A stretch of DNA of 64,000 nucleotides from CAZOZZ01 sp965262425 (GTDB lineage: Bacteria > Acidobacteriota > Terriglobia > 20CM-2-55-15). A program made the position numbers and the translations under genes. Location of the stretch: the NCBI GenBank assembly GCA_965262425.1, contig OZ253536.1, positions 62,001 to 126,000 of the forward strand, in the 5' to 3' direction. Under the pieces are notes generated by a model. That model saw only the letters and a list, made by a program, of their open reading frames with translations, was not told the DNA's origin and did not search any database. This document shows positions 17,590 to 27,600 of this stretch, piece by piece. Each line of letters begins with the position of its first letter. Positions within the stretch are counted from its first letter, which is position 1.

Positions 17590-19227
17590 ATGCAGCTTTC
17601 GCTAAATAACGTGTCGATGCGCTACGGCGCCCTGATTCTATTCGAAGACGTCAGTGTCACCTTCATCTCCGGACGGCGCTATGCGATCACCGGTCCGAAC
17701 GGCGCAGGCAAGTCCACGCTGATGAAGATCCTGACTGGCGACATCGATTCCACGAAGGGTTCGGTGGCTCGTCCGAAGAAAATGGGAGTCCTCAGTCAGG
17801 ATCAGTTCGCCTTCGACGCGCATGGCGTTTTGGATACGGTGATCATGGGGAATGCCGCATTGTGGGCCGCTCTCGAGGAGCGCGAAAAACTCTACGCCAA
17901 AGATGCGGATGCCCTGACCGATGAAGACGGCATGCGGATTGGTGAACTCGAAGGTATCGTCGGAGATGAAGGCGGCTATACCGCGGAAGTCGATGCCGCG
18001 AAGTTGCTGGAAGGCCTGGATGTGCCCGAGGAGCTTCACGAGCGGAAGATGAACGAGCTGCAGGGTGGCCAGAAAGTACGGGTTCTGCTGGCCCAGGCGC
18101 TGTTCGGCAGTCCGGAAGTGCTTCTGCTCGACGAGCCTACGAACAACCTCGACCTCGATTCGGTCCACTGGCTTCAGAACTACCTTCGTTACTATGACGG
18201 GTGTCTCATCGTCATTTCGCACGACCGGCATTTTCTGAACGAGATCTGCACGCACATCGCGGACATCGACTATCGGACCGTGATCACCTATACCGGCGGC
18301 TACGACGACATGGTGCTGGCTAAAACGCAGGTGCGCGCTCGCATTGAAGCGGGCAACGAGAATCGGGAAAAGAAGATCGCGCAGTTGCAGCAGTTCATTT
18401 CGAAGTTCGCGGCAGGTACACGGGCCTCTCAGGTGTCGTCCCGGAAAAAGGAAGTGGAGCGGCTTCGGACCACCGAGTTGGCGAAATCCAACATCCAACG
18501 TCCGTTCATTCGATTCAACGTCGCGAAACCCTCAGGAAGGCACCCGCTTGAAATCGATCGGCTCACCAAATCGTATGATGGCGCCGCGGGACAGCTTCAG
18601 GTGTTCAACGATTTCATTGCCAACGTGCACCGGGGAGAGAAGATCGCCCTGATTGGAAGAAACGGCGTCGGCAAGACCACGCTCCTGAAATCATTGATCG
18701 CGAACGCCACAGGGTTTATCGATGACCCCTACCGGACGTTCTCGATTGATTCCGGCGATGTGGCGTGGGGACATGAAGTCACCGTCGGGTACTTCGCGCA
18801 AGACCACCGCGAGACCATCCCTGACGGCGTCACCGTCATCGAATGGCTGCACAGCTTCGAACCGGGCGCGGCCCAGGAGGAGTTGCGTGGACTGCTCGGC
18901 CAGATGTTGTTCAGCGGCGACGATGCGCTTAAACAAACCGAGGCCCTCTCAGGCGGAGAAGCGGCGCGAATCATCTTCTGCCGTCTGATGCTGCAAAAAC
19001 CGAACTTCCTCATTCTGGACGAGCCGACTAACCACCTGGATCTGGAGTCCATCAACGCCCTGAACATCGCGCTGCAGAGCTATACCGGAACCCTGCTGCT
19101 GGTGACTCACGATCATGATGTGATCGACGAAGTAGCGACTCGAATCTGGAACTTCGAACACGGCCGGCTCGAAGACTTCAAGGGAACCTACGAGCAGTTC
19201 CTCGCTCAATCCCTGCAACCGGTGTAG
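17590..19227 (+). CDS. ybiT: ABC-F family ATPase, YbiT-like
   Basis: 545-residue soluble ABC-F protein with two ATPase domains and no membrane segment. It has Walker A GPNGAGKST (35-43), signature LQGGQ and LLLDEPTNNLDLDS in the first half. An interdomain linker (about 240-310) rich in Glu/Lys/Arg follows, then Walker A GRNGVGKTT (about 357-365), LSGGEAARI and ILDEPTNHLDLES. The motifs DQFAFD, VLDTVIMG and FIRFN match E. coli YbiT closely, and the Arm-type insertion of EttA is not obvious. ABC-F proteins bind the ribosomal E site and relieve stalled or slow translation. It is convergent with the DUF5916 gene (19-base gap). Confidence 0.9.
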   Translation: MQLSLNNVSMRYGALILFEDVSVTFISGRRYAITGPNGAGKSTLMKILTGDIDSTKGSVARPKKMGVLSQDQFAFDAHGVLDTVIMGNAALWAALEEREKLYAKDADALTDEDGMRIGELEGIVGDEGGYTAEVDAAKLLEGLDVPEELHERKMNELQGGQKVRVLLAQALFGSPEVLLLDEPTNNLDLDSVHWLQNYLRYYDGCLIVISHDRHFLNEICTHIADIDYRTVITYTGGYDDMVLAKTQVRARIEAGNENREKKIAQLQQFISKFAAGTRASQVSSRKKEVERLRTTELAKSNIQRPFIRFNVAKPSGRHPLEIDRLTKSYDGAAGQLQVFNDFIANVHRGEKIALIGRNGVGKTTLLKSLIANATGFIDDPYRTFSIDSGDVAWGHEVTVGYFAQDHRETIPDGVTVIEWLHSFEPGAAQEELRGLLGQMLFSGDDALKQTEALSGGEAARIIFCRLMLQKPNFLILDEPTNHLDLESINALNIALQSYTGTLLLVTHDHDVIDEVATRIWNFEHGRLEDFKGTYEQFLAQSLQPV

Positions 19228-19246
19228 GTCCTTCCGGCGCGAAAAT

Positions 19247-21490
19247 CTAAAATCGGAACAGTCGGTTGATTTTGACGACAAACGACCGCGTCTCGAGGTC
19301 CGGGAATCCGAGCCCCTCCGTATCCCGCGTGTCGTTGTAGACGATGAAGAGCTCGCTGCCAGGTCGATACTCCCAGCGAAACCGCACGTTCGCGGCGACC
19401 GAGTGGCGGCTGGAGTTGTACTGCACAAGCCCGCTGACGAACATCTTGGGCGTCAGCGTGTACGTCAGCCGCGAACTGAGCAGGTTCGTCGTGAACGATC
19501 CAACTGGCAGAGTCACCCGGTTCATCGACACGCTCGGCTCGATGGCCAGCCGAGGGCTGATCTCCACGCGGCCTCGACTGTAGGCGACCGTGGTCTTGTC
19601 ACCTCCGAAAAACGAACCCTGCTGAAAGGACAGAATTCCCGACGACCTGCGTTGCTGGCCCATGGTGAAGCGGACGCCGAGCGTGCCGAAGCTGTAGCCG
19701 CCCACGGGAATCGTCACCCCGGGTGCAATCGGGAAGGGCTGTTTGAGAAACTCGTAGGTGTCGGTATAGCTCACGTTCAAGATATCGCTGTTCTCGAACT
19801 CGATTCCGGCTTCGCCCCGGCTTTCGCGCGTTTCGAGCCGGCCGGGGCCGTCTTCGATGTAGGTGAGGGATCCAATCCACGAGAACTTGCGTATGCTCGC
19901 TATCGAGGCGGGCCGCGGACTGAAACGAAATTGGGCGAAGCTCTTCCGCAGGTCATCGCGGCGGAGGAACCCCATCTCTGGATTGAAGTTTTCGCCGACC
20001 CTCAACCGTTCGAGTTCCACCCCGTAGCGGTCGCCGTTGTAGTTGAGGTCCATCCGGTAACTCGTGTCGTCGGTTGACCGGTCCTCGGTCCGTGTCCGGG
20101 CCCAATACGTGTTGATGGCGAAATTGTTGAAAAACGCAAACGTACCGTCGATTCCGTAGGTCTCGTTCGAGCCAGCCCCATTCAACGCGACGGACCGTCG
20201 TGTGAAGATCCCCCCAATCGAGCTCCGGCGCAGAACGTCACGTTTGATGCGGAGGACCGAGAAATTTGTCGACGGGGTGTTCGATCCCTCGTCCTCATCC
20301 GTCCTGATGTTGAGCGCGCCCACGCTGAATGCGCCCACACGGCCCGTGAGCCGTCCCCCCGCCTGGATGCCGATTTCCCGTCCGCTGTCGAGGCCGATAC
20401 GGCGGCTGAAGAACAGGATGGGAGTGTCGCCACCAAACCTTCCGGTCACGCCGCCAAACTGAAACAAACCCTGGTTTTCCAGAAAGAACTCGCGCTTTTC
20501 CGGAAAGAAGAGGCTGAAGCGTGTGAGGTTGACCTGTTCCTCGTCGGCTTCAACCTGCGCGAAGTCCGTGTTGTAGGTGAAGTCGGCGGTGAGGTTCTGC
20601 GTCACACCGTATTTCACATCGAGTCCAGCGTCGCCCCCGACGTCATTGCGGATAGCGGGAGAGGCGGTGGTATCCGTTGTCAGATCGGATATCGCATATG
20701 GTTTGAGCTCGAGGCTGCGGGCCCCGGGTGGAGCCTCGATGCCGACGAGTGTGGCGGCTGCGGACACCTGAAAGATGCCTCGTATGCCTAATGCGTTCGG
20801 GACGCGGGTCACGTACGAGATCTCGTTCTTCCACCGGTTGATGCGGCGGGCGTTCAAACCCCAGACCTGTTCCCGTCCCGGCCGGTAGCGGAGCGATTTG
20901 AACGGGACAGCGGCCTCGAGCGTCCACCCACCGTCGAACCGTCCGGTCGCATAGTCCCAGATCGGGTTCCAGTCGGAGTTGTACTGGCGTTCATCGGTAA
21001 CCTGCCCATCCAGGCGTCCGCCGATCGCGTTGATATGGAACAAGACACCGTTCCGACGGTCGTAGTACGTGTCGAGAATGAACGCGACGGCTTCGTTCTG
21101 GAGGATGTTCTGGGTACTGTCACGCCTCATCTCGTTGACGATCATCCGGTCCGGCTGGCTTTCCCACACCCGGAAACTGACATACACATTGGTCTGATCG
21201 AACGCCACCCAGAGCTCCGTCTTTTGTGTCGCGGGCGCTCCGTCGTTCGGTTCGACCTGGATGAAGTCCGAGACCGGCGTCACGGATCCATACAGGGATT
21301 CGTCGAGTTGCCCGTCGATGCCGATGGGGGTGGCGACCCGGGTCGCCCGAATCGTCGCCTTGCCTTCGACATCCCGCGCGATCGACGTAGGGGGGGCCGG
21401 CGGAGGCGGACCGTCGATTTGTTGCGCGTCGGCGCGTGGGCAAGACAGGAAGATAACGAGGAGCCCGACGCCGGCTGTGATTCGATTCAA
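19247..21490 (-). CDS. DUF5916 outer-membrane protein with CBM9-like domain
   Basis: 747-residue exported protein. It has a signal peptide (about 1-22, ending ADA), a Pro-rich linker, and a CBM9-like beta-sandwich (about 45-235, with IDGQLDESLYGS, LWVAFDQTNVYVSFRV and GGWTLEAAVPFKSLRY). From about 240 to the end is a long C-terminal region rich in alternating aromatic/polar strands, finishing ...FVVKINRLFRF, as in outer-membrane barrels with a terminal Phe. This is the DUF5916 architecture, common in Acidobacteriota, Gemmatimonadota and Bacteroidota. The substrate is unknown; binding or uptake of a carbohydrate or similar ligand is inferred. It is single-gene and divergent from the FG-GAP gene. 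Confidence 0.9.
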   Translation of the reverse strand: MNRITAGVGLLVIFLSCPRADAQQIDGPPPPAPPTSIARDVEGKATIRATRVATPIGIDGQLDESLYGSVTPVSDFIQVEPNDGAPATQKTELWVAFDQTNVYVSFRVWESQPDRMIVNEMRRDSTQNILQNEAVAFILDTYYDRRNGVLFHINAIGGRLDGQVTDERQYNSDWNPIWDYATGRFDGGWTLEAAVPFKSLRYRPGREQVWGLNARRINRWKNEISYVTRVPNALGIRGIFQVSAAATLVGIEAPPGARSLELKPYAISDLTTDTTASPAIRNDVGGDAGLDVKYGVTQNLTADFTYNTDFAQVEADEEQVNLTRFSLFFPEKREFFLENQGLFQFGGVTGRFGGDTPILFFSRRIGLDSGREIGIQAGGRLTGRVGAFSVGALNIRTDEDEGSNTPSTNFSVLRIKRDVLRRSSIGGIFTRRSVALNGAGSNETYGIDGTFAFFNNFAINTYWARTRTEDRSTDDTSYRMDLNYNGDRYGVELERLRVGENFNPEMGFLRRDDLRKSFAQFRFSPRPASIASIRKFSWIGSLTYIEDGPGRLETRESRGEAGIEFENSDILNVSYTDTYEFLKQPFPIAPGVTIPVGGYSFGTLGVRFTMGQQRRSSGILSFQQGSFFGGDKTTVAYSRGRVEISPRLAIEPSVSMNRVTLPVGSFTTNLLSSRLTYTLTPKMFVSGLVQYNSSRHSVAANVRFRWEYRPGSELFIVYNDTRDTEGLGFPDLETRSFVVKINRLFRF

Positions 21491-21901
21491 ACTTATAACC
21501 TGTTTTTTTTGATTGATTTAGGATTAATTAGCAGACCTTGAACTCTACAGGGAGCCGGAGTGGGTGTCAACTGCCTGCTTCCAAGCCTGTTTGTTCGAGG
21601 ATGTAGGCATGCTTATCCAGGACCGAGGCCTCAGACTTCAGAACATGCGGTTGACCCGGGGCCGAAATGTAACCCTATTTACAACAGATAACTATGGCGA
21701 TAACCCACGCGATGTTGCAGCATGTTGTTCAAAGCCAGACATCGGCTGAATATGACGCCGGATGATCCTGCCGGGTTCGTTCGGAGGATCAAGTCCGACC
21801 CACAGTATCGGACGTAGGGTGTCGGTCCGACACCCACAACAAATGAAGAGACGATTGGAGAAATGATGGTCTGTAACCCCAGGAAATCGGGAAGGATGAC
21901 A
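21491..21901. promoter_or_regulatory. Divergent intergenic region with a perfect hairpin
   Basis: The gap between the DUF5916 and FG-GAP genes holds no gene. A perfect 9+9 inverted repeat, GGGTGTCGG-T-CCGACACCC (21817-21835), lies about 65 bases before the FG-GAP start and lacks a following T-run, so it fits an operator or leader hairpin better than a terminator. An A-rich tract beside the DUF5916 start is consistent with its promoter region. Confidence 0.45.
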
Positions 21902-23428
21902 ATGGTCCGGTTTACCGGAGCTTTACTCAAAAAGGGTCCGGTGGCTCTCGTGCTTTTGATAACTTTGGCGGCTGGTTCGGCGTTCGCCCAAAACTTCATA
22001 ATCACCGGCGAGAACGAACTTGATCTGTTGGGCCATGCTGTGGCCGCCGCCGACTTCGATGGTGATGGGATCGGAGACTTACTGATCGGCGCTTACGGTA
22101 ATGACGGCGACGCGCCGAATTCACGCGCCTACCTCTTTTACGGCCGGCGTATCGCTCCTGGAGAACCGCACCTGTCGGTGGCTGATGCCGATGCCATCTT
22201 CATCGGCCCGGAGGCTTCGGCGTTCGGATATTCCGTCGCATCTGCAGGCGACATGAACAGCGATGGATTCGACGAGGTTCTGATCGGTACGTTCGCCAAC
22301 GCGCCTCCCTACCGGGCTTATCTTTTCTATGGTGGGATTGGGAATGAGCGACTCTCCGGGCGGATCCAGGCGGAGGCGGCGGACGTAATTGTGACGGGAA
22401 ACGACTTCGCTGGATTTGGTCGAGCTGTGTCTTCCGCCGGCTCTGTCAACGGCGATGATCTCGACGATATCGTTATCGGATCGAACGGCGAAGGCGTGCT
22501 TGTCTTCTTCGGCGGTAAGGACGACGACCTGCTCCGGGGCAACCTGCAATCCGGCGATGCCGATGTGAAACTTGTCGGGCCGGGGTTGTTCGGTACAACG
22601 GTGGCGCCGGCGGGCGATGTCGACGGCGACGGTTCCGACGACGTCCTGGTGGGCAGTCCGGGAGCCGGGCCGAATGCGGAAGGACAGGCGTTTATCTTTC
22701 GAGGCGGTCCTCAGTTTCGAGGTAACATCGCCGCCGCGGCCGCAGACTACGTCTTCACCGGCGAGGGTCCGATAGACATGTTCGGACATGCGGTGGCATC
22801 ACCCGGGGATGTCGACAACAACGGCATTTCGGACATTCTCATTGGCGCCGCTCACAACCCTGCAGTCTTCCGCGCAGCGGGCGACCGGTCCGGGCACGCC
22901 TATCTTTTCTACGGCCCTCCCAAGCTGGAAAATGCTGCCGGCGACGCTGACGCGATCTTTGTCGGCTCCGACGACAACGATTTCTTTGGCAACTCGGTCG
23001 CCGGGGCTGGCGACGTCGACGGTGACGGCATTGATGATTTGATAATTGGCGCTCGAAATGTTCCTCCGGCTGGTGCCGCATATGTCTATCACGGCGGGGC
23101 CGGCGGTAATCGCCCCGACGGCATCATTTTGGCGGCAGGCGCAGACGAGGTCTTTTTCGGCGAGGCGCCCGGCGACTCGTTCGGGTACGCGGTTGGTTCG
23201 GCTGGGGACTTCTCGGCGGACGGCCGAGCCAATGTCGTCGTGGGCGCAAGAGAAAACGATGGCGATGAACTGGAGGGCCGGGGCAACACCGGGCGGGCCT
23301 ATGTCTACTTCGGAGAAGTGCCTCCGCTTGTGGAGAATCGAAGGTTCTGGCTGCCGGCCGCGTTGGTCGTCGGACTCGCGGTCATCGTCCTCATCGTGGG
23401 AATCCGACGGCGACGAAGGAGATTGTGA
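21902..23428 (+). CDS. Exported FG-GAP (integrin-alpha-like) propeller protein with C-terminal anchor
   Basis: 508-residue surface protein from the ATG at 21902, which has GGGAAGG upstream; an in-frame ATG at 21863 would add 13 residues before the same signal peptide (VALVLLITLAAGSAFA). About seven FG-GAP blades follow, each with a calcium loop such as DFDGDGIGDLLIG, DVDGDGSDDVLVG or DVDGDGIDDLIIG and a YLFYGG strand, enough to close an integrin-type beta-propeller. The C-terminus is a linker, one hydrophobic helix (LPAALVVGLAVIVLIVGI) and a final cluster of Arg, the layout of proteins anchored or sorted by a C-terminal tripartite signal. The ligand is unknown. Likely monocistronic. Confidence 0.88.
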   Translation: MVRFTGALLKKGPVALVLLITLAAGSAFAQNFIITGENELDLLGHAVAAADFDGDGIGDLLIGAYGNDGDAPNSRAYLFYGRRIAPGEPHLSVADADAIFIGPEASAFGYSVASAGDMNSDGFDEVLIGTFANAPPYRAYLFYGGIGNERLSGRIQAEAADVIVTGNDFAGFGRAVSSAGSVNGDDLDDIVIGSNGEGVLVFFGGKDDDLLRGNLQSGDADVKLVGPGLFGTTVAPAGDVDGDGSDDVLVGSPGAGPNAEGQAFIFRGGPQFRGNIAAAAADYVFTGEGPIDMFGHAVASPGDVDNNGISDILIGAAHNPAVFRAAGDRSGHAYLFYGPPKLENAAGDADAIFVGSDDNDFFGNSVAGAGDVDGDGIDDLIIGARNVPPAGAAYVYHGGAGGNRPDGIILAAGADEVFFGEAPGDSFGYAVGSAGDFSADGRANVVVGARENDGDELEGRGNTGRAYVYFGEVPPLVENRRFWLPAALVVGLAVIVLIVGIRRRRRRL

Positions 23429-23540
23429 CGGGTCGGAGCCTTTGTCGCTTCGATGAGGACCGACCCATAAAGTCACATCTGGCTTTTGCCGATATAAGAA
23501 TAGAGACTAACCCAAATCCGGCAAACGGATGGAGCGAGCC

Positions 23541-23762
23541 ATGAAAGACTATTGCTCTTGCGGATTCCAACACAGTAATCAACCTGCGTTCGGCGTCGAA
23601 TGCATGGTCTGCCCGGACTGCGAAAAGCCCTTCTGCTGTGACGCCGTTGTACTCGGCTTGACCCAGGAACCGGAGCACGCGGCAGAAATCGGAGATGGTG
23701 CCCATTTTATCTGCTGGCGACACTGGAACTTTGTCGCGCCTCTTAGTCGGCATGCGGCGTGA
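23541..23762 (+). CDS. Small Cys-rich (zinc-ribbon-like) protein
   Basis: 73-residue protein from the ATG at 23541, chosen because GGAG lies six bases upstream; an in-frame ATG at 23529 is also possible. Cysteines are arranged YCSCGF, CMVCPDCEKPFCC and later FICWRHW, which would bind one or two zinc ions. I do not recognise a named family. There are no membrane segments. The following gene fragment is a decayed HAD hydrolase on the opposite strand, so context says nothing about function. Confidence 0.55.
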   Translation: MKDYCSCGFQHSNQPAFGVECMVCPDCEKPFCCDAVVLGLTQEPEHAAEIGDGAHFICWRHWNFVAPLSRHAA

Positions 23763-23851
23763 TGTCCCGTCACCCGCGTCAGAACGTCAGACTGGAAGTG
23801 TCCCCTTCCCTGTAGGGGACGAGAAACTGCGAAGCTGGCGGCGGGCCATGC

Positions 23852-24298
23852 CTACAACCCCTCCAGCAACGGATGCAACTCCGCAAGGGGTGTCAATTGG
23901 GCCCTGGCGCGCGTCACTTCCGGCCAGTCGCGCTGAATGAACCCCCAGGCACCGCGTACGATGTGGATCGACAACATGCCGGCCCCAGATGCCGGAACGA
24001 CATCGTTGTCCAAGCGGTCCCCGACTTAGACGACCTCCCCGGCCGGGAACCCACTCTCGGAGACGATGCGATCAAAGAAGGCCGCGTTGGGTTTCTTCAC
24101 GCCCCATCTGCCTGACGTCGCGATCAGGTCCGAAGGTAGCTCCATCGCCATCAAGTCCGATTCCCGCTCGGCAGGCTGATTGCCTACTATCCCAACGAAA
24201 TAATACGCTCGTTGCAGCTCCTCCAGGCAGGGCCGCGCGTCGGCGTACAGATCCTCGACGAGGTAACGGTTGTCGACCTCCGCTTCAAAGGTCGAGAA
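23852..24298 (-). pseudogene. HAD-superfamily hydrolase remnant
   Basis: The C-terminal half of a HAD-like phosphatase. Readable parts include YFVGIVGNQP (motif II region), SGRWGVKKPNAAFFDRI (motif III Lys), then GEVV-stop-VGDRLDNDVVPA, where motif IV expects EVVYVGDRLDND. A TAC-to-TAA change therefore stops the frame, which otherwise continues to LTPLAELHPLLEGL and a TAG at 23852. The N-terminal half with motif I is gone; the frame runs straight into a truncated palindromic repeat at 24299. It is dead both by truncation and by the nonsense codon. Confidence 0.75.
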
Positions 24299-24396
24299 GA
24301 TCTGCGATTGAGGAGCGGCCGAAGATGGCGCGAAGGTCCCGCGAGGATGGCGTGAAGATGGGATGCCAAAATGTGAAGTTATTCTTGAGCGGACCC
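24299..24396 (-). repeat. Truncated copy of the 180-bp palindromic element
   Basis: The reverse complement of the first ~100 bases of the element seen complete at 52148-52327: it ends TTATTCTTGAGCGGACCC (24379-24396) and starts at GATCTGCGATTGAGGAGCGG. The other half is missing, replaced by the HAD pseudogene. Like the 55.9-kb copy it includes the extra CGCGGGACCTTCGCGCC-type segment absent from the 52.1-kb copy. Confidence 0.8.
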
Positions 24397-24628
24397 TAAG
24401 CGACCGGCGATCCGACGAGTTTCTTCGCCTTCCTTGTGTCTTTATATAGTGTAGGATACGAACTTCGAAGTAATTGAACAGCACGCAACAGGAGTGTCTT
24501 CCAGAAATCTCGGGGCGGGAAGGAATCATGGCCGAGAGTTCCTTTGAAATTCCGGTCCGCAATTCTCCATTCGAGCATCCACACTCCCAATTACGAAACC
24601 GAAGACCCGAGAAGCTTCACCGATCTCA

Positions 24629-27600
24629 ATGACTGAGAACCGCCAGACAAGGCCGGACGAAACTGAAGTTCGAGGCACGTCGGCCGCTATCGGCCGATGG
24701 CAGGACAGTCTCCTTGATCGGAGTCGTCGGAACCGACTCCTGTTCTTCAAGCCGAGCGGGTTTGCCGTTCGGATTGTAGACATCGAGCCAGATGTTCTAT
24801 GGAAGGATCTGTCTTCACACATTGGGTTGAGCTTCGACTATGCCGAACGGTACCAGTTCTCGCCCGAGCACAAAGGCGATGTCTCACCCGACGACCCCGA
24901 CGTGTGGCTGGACCGGGGGGGTCTCGCCTCGGACTGTCCGCCGCTGGAATTGCAGAGGCGTCTGAAGAATCTCCAGGAAAAGGACAACGAATGGGACCAC
25001 GAACAGGGAATGAAGGTCCTGTATGTGGGCTTGGGATTTGTGTCCTGGGTCGACGAGGATGAGGTCGAAGGCAAGGCGCCACTACTGTTGCTGCCGTGTT
25101 CGCTCCACAGCACATCACCAAAGCACGCCTTTACACTTCGGCGAGAGGCGGAGGAGCCGGAAACCAACCCGGCGTTAGCCCGCCGATTGGGTCAACTCGG
25201 TATTGAACTCCCTGAATTGGGCGAAGGGAGTTTTAAGGAGTACTTCAGGTTGGCTCGCCACTTGTTCCGCGGCCGGGATGGATGGAGTGTGGACCGTGAC
25301 ATCTATGTCAGTACCTTCGCGTACCACAGGTTGGCGATGTGGCAGGATCTTGAACGACTCCGGACCGACAGTGTATCGCATCCCCTCATTCTGGAGATGG
25401 CTGCGTCTCAAGGACAACGGGAAGTATCGACGGAAGTCGGGTCTGCCCCGCCGCCCAGCCTCTTCCCCCCCGACGCGGAGTTGTCGGGAGGCCGACTCGA
25501 CGATGTCCTGGATCTCCGCGATCAGTTCACCGTCATGAACGCGGATTTCAGTCAACTTCAAGCGGTCGAAGCCTCTCGAAGTGGGCAGAACATGGTGATT
25601 CATGGGCCTCCGGGAACGGGCAAAAGTCAGACGATTACCAACATAATCGCTGCGTTAATCGCCGACGGCAAACGGGTCTTGTTTGTCAGCAAAAAGCGGG
25701 CCGCCCTGGACGCCGTAAAGAGAAACCTCGAAGAGTGCAATCTTGGGATCTTTTGTCTGGCGTTGCACTCGAAGTACGCAAAGCGAGCTGCAGTTTACGA
25801 ACAGCTCGGAGAATCGGCGTCGGTCGACGCGCGTGGGCGCCGCGTGAGACCTGATCGGGTGGACCACCTGTCGGATTTGCGGCGCACCCTGAATGAGCGC
25901 GTCAGAGCCCTCCACAGACCACGTGAACCGCTCGGCCGGAGCGTCTACGAGATGTCCGGTATCTATGCTGCCGTCCGGCACCTGCCATCGTTCGAATTTG
26001 AGGGTGAGTGGATCTCGGATCTCGATGAAAATCAGTACAAGGCTCTGACCGAACTGGCCGACGGTTTTGTAAAGAGGCCGCGTGAGTTTCGTGAACACGA
26101 GACCAGTCGCTGGCGACCGCTTCGAACGACGACTGATGACTTGAACACTCGCGAAGAGATCCGAAGAGACCTCGTCGAGATTCAGAATGACATCGAACGG
26201 TTGAGAGGAAGCAACCTGGACGTGGCACAAACGTTCGGCTTGCCTGAACCACGGAACGGGGTCGGCCGAGAAAGCTTGGCGAAACTGTGCACGCACATGA
26301 TGTCGGCGCCCGGAATCCTACGATTGTGGCTGGAACCAGGTAATGCGCTGGACTTTCTCGGGCAGGTCCAGGCTGCAGAGAAGATCTGCGATGAGCGGCA
26401 TCGCCTCAAGGGGCGCATTGCGTCGCTGTTTGGTGAAGATGGCGAATGGCCCGACTTCGAGAACTTGGAGGAAACACTCCAGGCGATTCTTGAGCCCGAG
26501 AAGGCGTCAGCCATTGCGCTTCTCGCGGGAGAGGATTGGGAGCTCCAATCCACCGAGGAGTTTCTCGCAAAGTGTGTCGTTCTGAACAAGCTCGACTCCG
26601 AACTCCGGCATCTCCAGAACGTCATAGCAGAAGCAACAAATCTCCTCGACGGGTCGTCCTGCGACACGTGGGATGAGATTGGTCACATATGCCACATTGG
26701 AGCAACCATAGTCGACTTGTGTCCAGTTCCCGAGGACTGGTTCGTTGGCGGCTCTGCTGCCCTTGCGGAGTTTTCCAGCCTCAGGGCCCTGGCGATGGAG
26801 CTCTCCAAGACCGAGCAAGATCTCGCCAATGCATTCGATGATTCCTTTATAGATTGGGTCGATGAGAACCTTGCGGCCCGATACCGGACCGACTATCAGA
26901 GTGCCCTTCGGTTTTTCCGACTCCCATACTGGAAGGATCGGCGTTCGATTCTGGAGCATATGCACAGACCGTTCGAGATATCGGCTGAAGGCTCGCTCAA
27001 TTCCATCGATTCAGCCCTGAAGATTCAGCGGATGCGAAGGGTGTGGGCCGACCGAATAGCTAACATCACGAATCTGTATGGCACGCGTTTCAGCGGGATC
27101 GAAACGGACTGGGAGAGTGTAGAGACCGCAGTTCGTTCGACCGTTGATCTGGTCACTGCATGGCGCGGGGACCTCCAAATGCTGAGGGGGTTGTTGACGG
27201 ATCGTACGCGTGCCCATTCACTTCGACAGGTTCTCGATGATGTCAAGTTGGGAGTGCAGGCTGTCAAAGACTCACTCGGTGACCTCGGGGATCGGCTTCT
27301 TCCTGCCGAACTGAACTCGCTGTTCGAGCTTCTCGAAGCCGGGCTCCCGCCGTTGGACGTCATAGCTGAAACCATCCGCGCCATAAAACCCGCAGAATCA
27401 GTGCCCCGCACTGTCGCATTGTTGTTCGTAGACATCAAGGATGGCGCTCGATTGCTGGACCTGGAGAAGGAGTTCGATCGGCGAACTCCGCAACTGGCGA
27501 AGTCGTTAGGCGTGCTGTTTCGTGGATACGAGACGGATTGGGACGAGGTGCTCCGTCGGCGAGGTTGGGCTGAGAAGCTGGTAGCGTTGACCGCGGACAA

